From assembly GCA_023269245.1 (NCBI GenBank), contig JAHFMB010000035.1:1-8814 (forward strand): 8,814 nucleotides of DNA. The letters run 5' to 3'. Below, piece after piece: positions 6,139 to 8,814 of the stretch (its first letter is position 1; every line of letters starts with the position of its first letter). The notes beneath the pieces are model-generated. The model saw only the letters and a list, made by a program, of their open reading frames with translations. It did not search any database and was not told where the DNA came from. A program made the translations under genes and the position numbers. This DNA is from Candidatus Tayloriibacteriota bacterium (GTDB taxonomy: Bacteria > Patescibacteriota > Minisyncoccia > Phycocordibacterales > PALSA-1337).

Positions 6139-7311
6139 TTACCTCGTTTCGGTAAGGTCTACGTACCAGATAGTTTCTGTCTGCCGTACCCGGTCGCCGA
6201 ATTTCTCATTGACAGCCTTCTTGACTCCTTGCCATCCATCACAGTAATCGTGGCCGGCAATGATCTTCTTTGCCCTCGGAAGCCAAGCCCTTATATCGGC
6301 CTTCACATCATGGTAGTCATGGCTGGCATCGATAAACACCATGTCGAACCGATCTCCGTTCAAACTTGCCGCCGCCTCAAGTGAATGTTTCTTAATTACC
6401 CTGAGATTCGGGTAGTGTCCGACATTTGTCATAAACTCAGCGTAAACATCATGAGTTTCTGCGAGTTCACGTATGTCGTCTGATCCCTTCCAGTGATCGA
6501 TAGCAGTTACGGTTCCCGGACAGCCATCGAGAAGGGCCTTGGTGCTCCTGCCCTTCCAGGAGCCGATTTCCACAATGCTCTCCATCTGCTTGGCCTGTTC
6601 GTTCAAAAACTCAAGTTCTCTTTGCTCCATCCAGCCGTCAATCCCAAAATCAACGGATGCCTGTGATTTTTCAATCATCGCTTTTGTTGTCTCGAAATGA
6701 TCAAGCGTGAATTTCTGTTTTCCGTGGTGTCCCATCTTGATTTCAGGAATGAACCACAGTTCAAACCCGAGTTGCTGAATGCGCCAGCAGAAAGCCGGAT
6801 CTTCGCGGAGCATGTTTGGTTCGCCGTACCGGAGAAAATTGAACGGTCGCCCGAGTCTCTTTTCAACTTCAGGCGTAAAGGCATCCATGACCTTGCGCGA
6901 AATAAGAAGCAGGCCGCACCCGGTAGCGTCAGCCTTGAAAGGTTCTTTTGGAATATCCTTCCAGTTCTGGATAAGGCCTTCCTCCGTAAATCTGTAGACA
7001 AGAGGCCGGTACGGATAAGATTTCTGCACATAAATTCCAGACACAACGTCTTTCCCGAGTGAAGCCATTTTCTGAAATGCATTTCCCGCATAGTCAATAC
7101 TGTTATCAGTGTCCATAAAGAGAAACCAGTCAGAATTAAAAGCCTTTGCGTCGTCCCAGCACTGATTTCTCAGGTCGTCGATGTAGCAACTGGTCGGCAT
7201 TGATAAGTTAACCAACCCTCCTGTCTGTGTGACTGTCCGCATAAGGTTGGCAACCATCTCTGCCTTGAAATCGTCTCTGTTAGGTATTCCGATAGTGACT
7301 CTAAGTGTCAT
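6139..7311 (-). CDS. Bifunctional glycosyltransferase (GT-A type) - SAM-dependent methyltransferase fusion
   Basis: The ATG at 7311-7309 gives 390 residues and is preferred because GAGGAGAG (complement of 7317-7324) sits just upstream. A longer reading from 7377 would translate the terminator hairpin. Residues 1-205 look like a family 2-type GT-A glycosyltransferase: strand LRVTIGIPNRDD (3-14), WFLFMDTDNSID with a DxD-type metal/nucleotide-sugar motif (DTD, 67-69), ATGCGLLLISRKV (129-141), an ED pair (170-171) placed like the catalytic base, and a GHHG (194-197). Residues 245-390 are a class I methyltransferase: motif I VEIGSWKGRSTKALL (247-261), an acidic ID (271-272) for SAM ribose, DMVFIDASHDYHDVKAD (323-339) and IIAGHDYC (350-357), as in the Methyltransf_24 group. 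The enzyme could add a sugar and methylate it. The acceptor is unknown; nearby structural proteins or a host surface glycan are possibilities. Confidence 0.88.
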   Translation of the reverse strand: MTLRVTIGIPNRDDFKAEMVANLMRTVTQTGGLVNLSMPTSCYIDDLRNQCWDDAKAFNSDWFLFMDTDNSIDYAGNAFQKMASLGKDVVSGIYVQKSYPYRPLVYRFTEEGLIQNWKDIPKEPFKADATGCGLLLISRKVMDAFTPEVEKRLGRPFNFLRYGEPNMLREDPAFCWRIQQLGFELWFIPEIKMGHHGKQKFTLDHFETTKAMIEKSQASVDFGIDGWMEQRELEFLNEQAKQMESIVEIGSWKGRSTKALLDGCPGTVTAIDHWKGSDDIRELAETHDVYAEFMTNVGHYPNLRVIKKHSLEAAASLNGDRFDMVFIDASHDYHDVKADIRAWLPRAKKIIAGHDYCDGWQGVKKAVNEKFGDRVRQTETIWYVDLTETR

Positions 7312-7316
7312 TAAAT

Positions 7317-7324
7317 CTCTCCTC
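7317..7324 (-). promoter_or_regulatory. Ribosome binding site deciding the start at 7311
   Basis: On the minus strand this reads GAGGAGAG, with its AGGAG core at 7323-7319, seven bases before the ATG at 7311-7309. It supports the 390-residue reading over the upstream ATG at 7377, which has no such site and would run through the hairpin. Confidence 0.8.
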
Positions 7325-7333
7325 TTACCTCCG

Positions 7334-7373
7334 AGAAAAGAGGCCGAGCGCCGGGAGGTTGCAACGCTCGGCC
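7334..7373 (-). terminator. Rho-independent terminator-like hairpin within the structural operon
   Basis: GGCCGAGCG (7342-7350) and CGCTCGGCC (7365-7373) form a perfect 9-bp GC-rich stem with a 14-base loop. On the minus strand the stem is followed by TCTTTTCTC, a short U-rich run. It lies 46 bases beyond the stop of the 7420-8106 gene, so it fits a terminator or attenuator limiting read-through into the glycosyltransferase-methyltransferase gene. The U-run is imperfect, so termination is probably partial. Confidence 0.7.
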
Positions 7374-7419
7374 CCAAGTGTTCAACTAAGTTACTGGCAG
7401 ACAGTCAGTTAAAAAAACA

Positions 7420-8106
7420 TTAACCGTCTACGGTAAGCGTCTGGCAGGAGATAATAATCTCCACGCGAGACGTACCGTTCGTTGCACTGGATTCGGCCGT
7501 GAGCAGGTCACCCACAGCCATCTGCGGGGTTGTGAGGTCCGTTGCACTGACTGCTCCGCCCGCTGATGTACCTTTGGCGATTGTGCATACTGTGCCGTTC
7601 GTGTTCTTCACGAGGATGTTCGCCGCTGTTGCGTTCAGAGCGTAGGAAACGACGCTCACAATCTGCCCTACAACAGGGCATCCGGTCGCATCGATAACAT
7701 TGACGGCTGTCGTGTCGTTCGTTTCAGCTATCAGCGTCACGAAGTTCCGAATCCCCGGTGCCATCGGCGACGGCCACAAAATATCCCAGTTGGTAGCCGT
7801 GTTGTAGGCGGAAATAATGAGAGACTCACCCGGCTTCAATCCGATGCTCGTCCGGCCTCCGAGGGTGTTCCCAGTGCCCGCCGCTATGGTAGCGAGTGAT
7901 GTTGCATGAACGTTCTTGAACCAATAGAGCTTTTTGCTCATTGTGGTTCCTTGCATAGTCGAGAGCACAGGCAACGTCATGGTGTACGTACCGTTAATCT
8001 CGATTTTTTCATCCGTGGCAAGCACGGTGTATGCTGCTGCTTTTCTCACTACCGCCCTGAAATGCGCGGCCAGCGAAGAAAATAGTGAAATACCAGTTTT
8101 CGGCAT
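7420..8106 (-). CDS. Phage structural-type protein (possible head decoration/fibre), first structural gene in the window
   Basis: A 228-residue protein without a firm family. Part one (about 24-112) has YTVLATDEKIEINGTYTMTL (26-45), YWFKNV (61-66), TIAAGTGNTLGG (73-84) and SLIISAYNTATNWDILWPSP (95-114). This is the beta-rich pattern of phage surface proteins: strand, TLP turn, a G-rich repeat and a closing NW strand. Part two (about 119-226) is another beta domain with VVGQIVSVVSYALNATAANI (145-164), LVKNTNGTVCTIAKG (165-179) and VGDLLTAES (198-206). It is rich in Thr, Ser, Asn and Ala, with no enzyme motif. AAAAAGGAGAAC precedes the ATG. Its place before the capsid-associated and neck genes, and the strong hairpin after it, suit a well-expressed capsid decoration or head-fibre protein. 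A major capsid gene may lie beyond the right edge, but that is not visible. Confidence 0.65.
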   Translation of the reverse strand: MPKTGISLFSSLAAHFRAVVRKAAAYTVLATDEKIEINGTYTMTLPVLSTMQGTTMSKKLYWFKNVHATSLATIAAGTGNTLGGRTSIGLKPGESLIISAYNTATNWDILWPSPMAPGIRNFVTLIAETNDTTAVNVIDATGCPVVGQIVSVVSYALNATAANILVKNTNGTVCTIAKGTSAGGAVSATDLTTPQMAVGDLLTAESSATNGTSRVEIIISCQTLTVDG

Positions 8107-8125
8107 GGTAGTTCTCCTTTTTGGT

Positions 8126-8154
8126 TTGATTTAATTGGTTATTCCTGATATATT
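8126..8154 (+). promoter_or_regulatory. Candidate sigma70 promoter for the HNH endonuclease
   Basis: TTGATT (8126-8131, 4 of 6 matches to TTGACA) and TATATT (8149-8154, 5 of 6 matches to TATAAT) are separated by 17 bases. Transcription would start near 8161-8162, leaving a leader of about 20 bases with the AGGAGG site. The region is AT-rich, so chance matches are likely; the spacing and position make it plausible. Confidence 0.4.
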
Positions 8155-8172
8155 AATCCATATATATCAGGA
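8143..8172. repeat. 11-bp inverted repeat overlapping the HNH ribosome binding site
   Basis: TCCTGATATAT (8143-8153) and ATATATCAGGA (8162-8172) are perfect inverted copies with an 8-base loop. The right arm contains the first four bases of the AGGAGG ribosome site (8169-8174) of the endonuclease. In any RNA beginning upstream of 8143 the stem would hide that site. No U-run follows on either strand, so it is not a typical terminator. It could also be a protein-binding operator between the two divergent genes. Confidence 0.75.
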
Positions 8173-8174
8173 GG
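8169..8174 (+). promoter_or_regulatory. Ribosome binding site of the HNH endonuclease
   Basis: A perfect AGGAGG six bases before the ATG at 8181. It fixes the start, since the frame is closed upstream by TAA at 8154-8156. It is partly buried in the inverted repeat. Confidence 0.85.
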
Positions 8175-8180
8175 CCCGAA

Positions 8181-8814
8181 ATGGAACGAAAACTTGTACC
8201 TTGGAAGTCTGAAACTATTAAGTCTGGGCAGAAGTACGGACGCTACACGATTCTTTCCCTGCACAAGGTTAAGGGAACGTATAAATACCTTGCCTTGTGT
8301 CAATGTGATTGTGGAAGCGAACCGCACTATGTGCAAACAGGTCAACTTCGCAACGGGGATTCGGGAAGCTGTGGATGCCTTCACCGTGAAAGGGTTACAA
8401 AACATGGCGCTTGGAATCATCCGCTTTTCGCCCGATGGGTTAACATGATGGATCGTTGTTATGATCCAAAATGCCAAGCATATTCCCGTTATGGTGGCCG
8501 CGGAATCACCGTTTGCGAACAATGGCATAATGTCCAGAACTTCATAGCCGATATGTTCGAGAGTTATAAAAAGGGTCTTCAGCTTGAGCGCATTGATAAC
8601 AACAAAGGTTATTCCAAGGAAAATTGCTGTTGGGCAACCCCAAAGCAACAGTCGAAGAACAGACGTTCTACGGTTTTTATTACCTTCCAAGGAAAAACAC
8701 TTTGTATAAAAGAATGGGCTCATACTGTCGGTATCCCCTTTAAAACTCTCTGGCAACGGCTACGGGTTTTGGGATGGGATGTTGAACGAGCACTTACAAC
8801 ACCACCGCTTGATG
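8181..8814 (+). CDS. HNH homing endonuclease, nearly complete (C-terminal end beyond the window)
   Basis: The frame stays open for 211 codons to the right edge, opposite to every structural gene. Three parts are visible. Residues 34-70 form a zinc-ribbon-like domain with CQCDCGS (Cys 40, 42, 44) and SCGC (Cys 64, 66). Residues 76-162 form the nuclease: FARWVNMMDRCYDP (83-96), YGGRGITVCEQW (104-115), FIADM (121-125) and the HNH core LERIDNNKGYSKENCCWAT (135-153) with QSKNRR (157-162). Residues 164-208 form a likely DNA-recognition tail: VFITFQGKTLCIKEWAHTVG, then helix-turn-helix-like TLWQRLRVLGWDVERAL. From memory this matches free-standing phage HNH enzymes of about 210-220 residues, so few residues are missing. 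Such enzymes cut alleles lacking the gene and spread by repair. The usual first His of HNH is replaced by Arg (137), as is common in this subgroup. No splicing intron is evident. Confidence 0.92.
   Translation, partial: MERKLVPWKSETIKSGQKYGRYTILSLHKVKGTYKYLALCQCDCGSEPHYVQTGQLRNGDSGSCGCLHRERVTKHGAWNHPLFARWVNMMDRCYDPKCQAYSRYGGRGITVCEQWHNVQNFIADMFESYKKGLQLERIDNNKGYSKENCCWATPKQQSKNRRSTVFITFQGKTLCIKEWAHTVGIPFKTLWQRLRVLGWDVERALTTPPLD

Noticed and set aside
7312..7377. N-terminal extension of the glycosyltransferase-methyltransferase from an ATG at 7377
   Set aside because: The extra 22 residues would be encoded by the terminator hairpin, and a far better ribosome site precedes the ATG at 7311.
7405..7440. 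Terminator at the very end of the 228-residue gene (run of T on the minus strand)
   Set aside because: The only nearby stem has four to five base pairs with a tiny loop. The hairpin at 7342-7373 is much stronger.
8104..8180. Minus-strand promoter for the 228-residue structural gene
   Set aside because: There are AT-rich -10-like hexamers but no acceptable -35 at normal spacing. The promoter may lie beyond the window.
8139..8756. Long minus-strand open frame (205 residues) at the right end
   Set aside because: It lies antisense to the HNH endonuclease, whose recognisable motifs on the plus strand explain this stretch. The minus reading has no family pattern.

Overview
The window looks like part of the late (virion structural) region of a short-tailed, podovirus-type dsDNA bacteriophage or prophage with a P22-like neck. 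The firmest evidence is an adjacent pair of homologues of the P22 tail accessory factor gp4 and the packaged-DNA stabilisation protein gp10, followed by the start of a probable DNA-ejection protein. The host cannot be identified. The strong AGGAG-type ribosome binding sites and two Sec-type signal peptides fit a Gram-negative bacterial host, but this is inference. The genes are tightly packed: several neighbours overlap by ATGA, and no gene-free stretch exceeds 300 bases (the longest is the 188-base gap 5056-5243). No tRNA, rRNA, CRISPR array, integrase or insertion sequence was seen.

All structural genes lie on the minus strand and read right to left. In that order they are: a Ser/Thr/Asn-rich structural-type protein (7420-8106); a terminator-like hairpin (7334-7373); a glycosyltransferase-methyltransferase fusion (6139-7311); a small capsid-associated protein (5753-6133); two proteins with signal peptides (5244-5756 and 4480-5055); two small conserved phage proteins (4193-4462 and 3871-4191); the gp4-like factor (3124-3858); the gp10-like protein (1718-3127); an unrecognised protein in the position where P22 carries its tail needle (1164-1721); a GNAT acetyltransferase (769-1167); and a partial ejection-type protein running off the left edge (1-766).

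Two elements lie on the plus strand against this operon, and both belong to HNH homing endonucleases. At the right edge (8181-8814, running off the window) is a nearly complete free-standing enzyme. Its ribosome binding site forms one arm of an 11-bp inverted repeat, and a plausible sigma70 -10 box sits in the other arm. In the gap between the two signal-peptide genes is a decayed HNH fragment (about 5115-5243) that keeps the core motif but has an in-frame TAA where relatives have a sense codon. This structural module has therefore probably been invaded by homing endonucleases at least twice.

The genes fit together as a head-completion and tail-assembly module: gp4-like and gp10-like proteins close the portal after packaging, and the partial protein probably helps DNA ejection. 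The less ordinary cargo is the two-domain sugar/methyl transferase, the GNAT enzyme and the two exported Thr/Ser-rich proteins. These could modify virion or cell-surface components, but nothing in the sequence proves the substrate.
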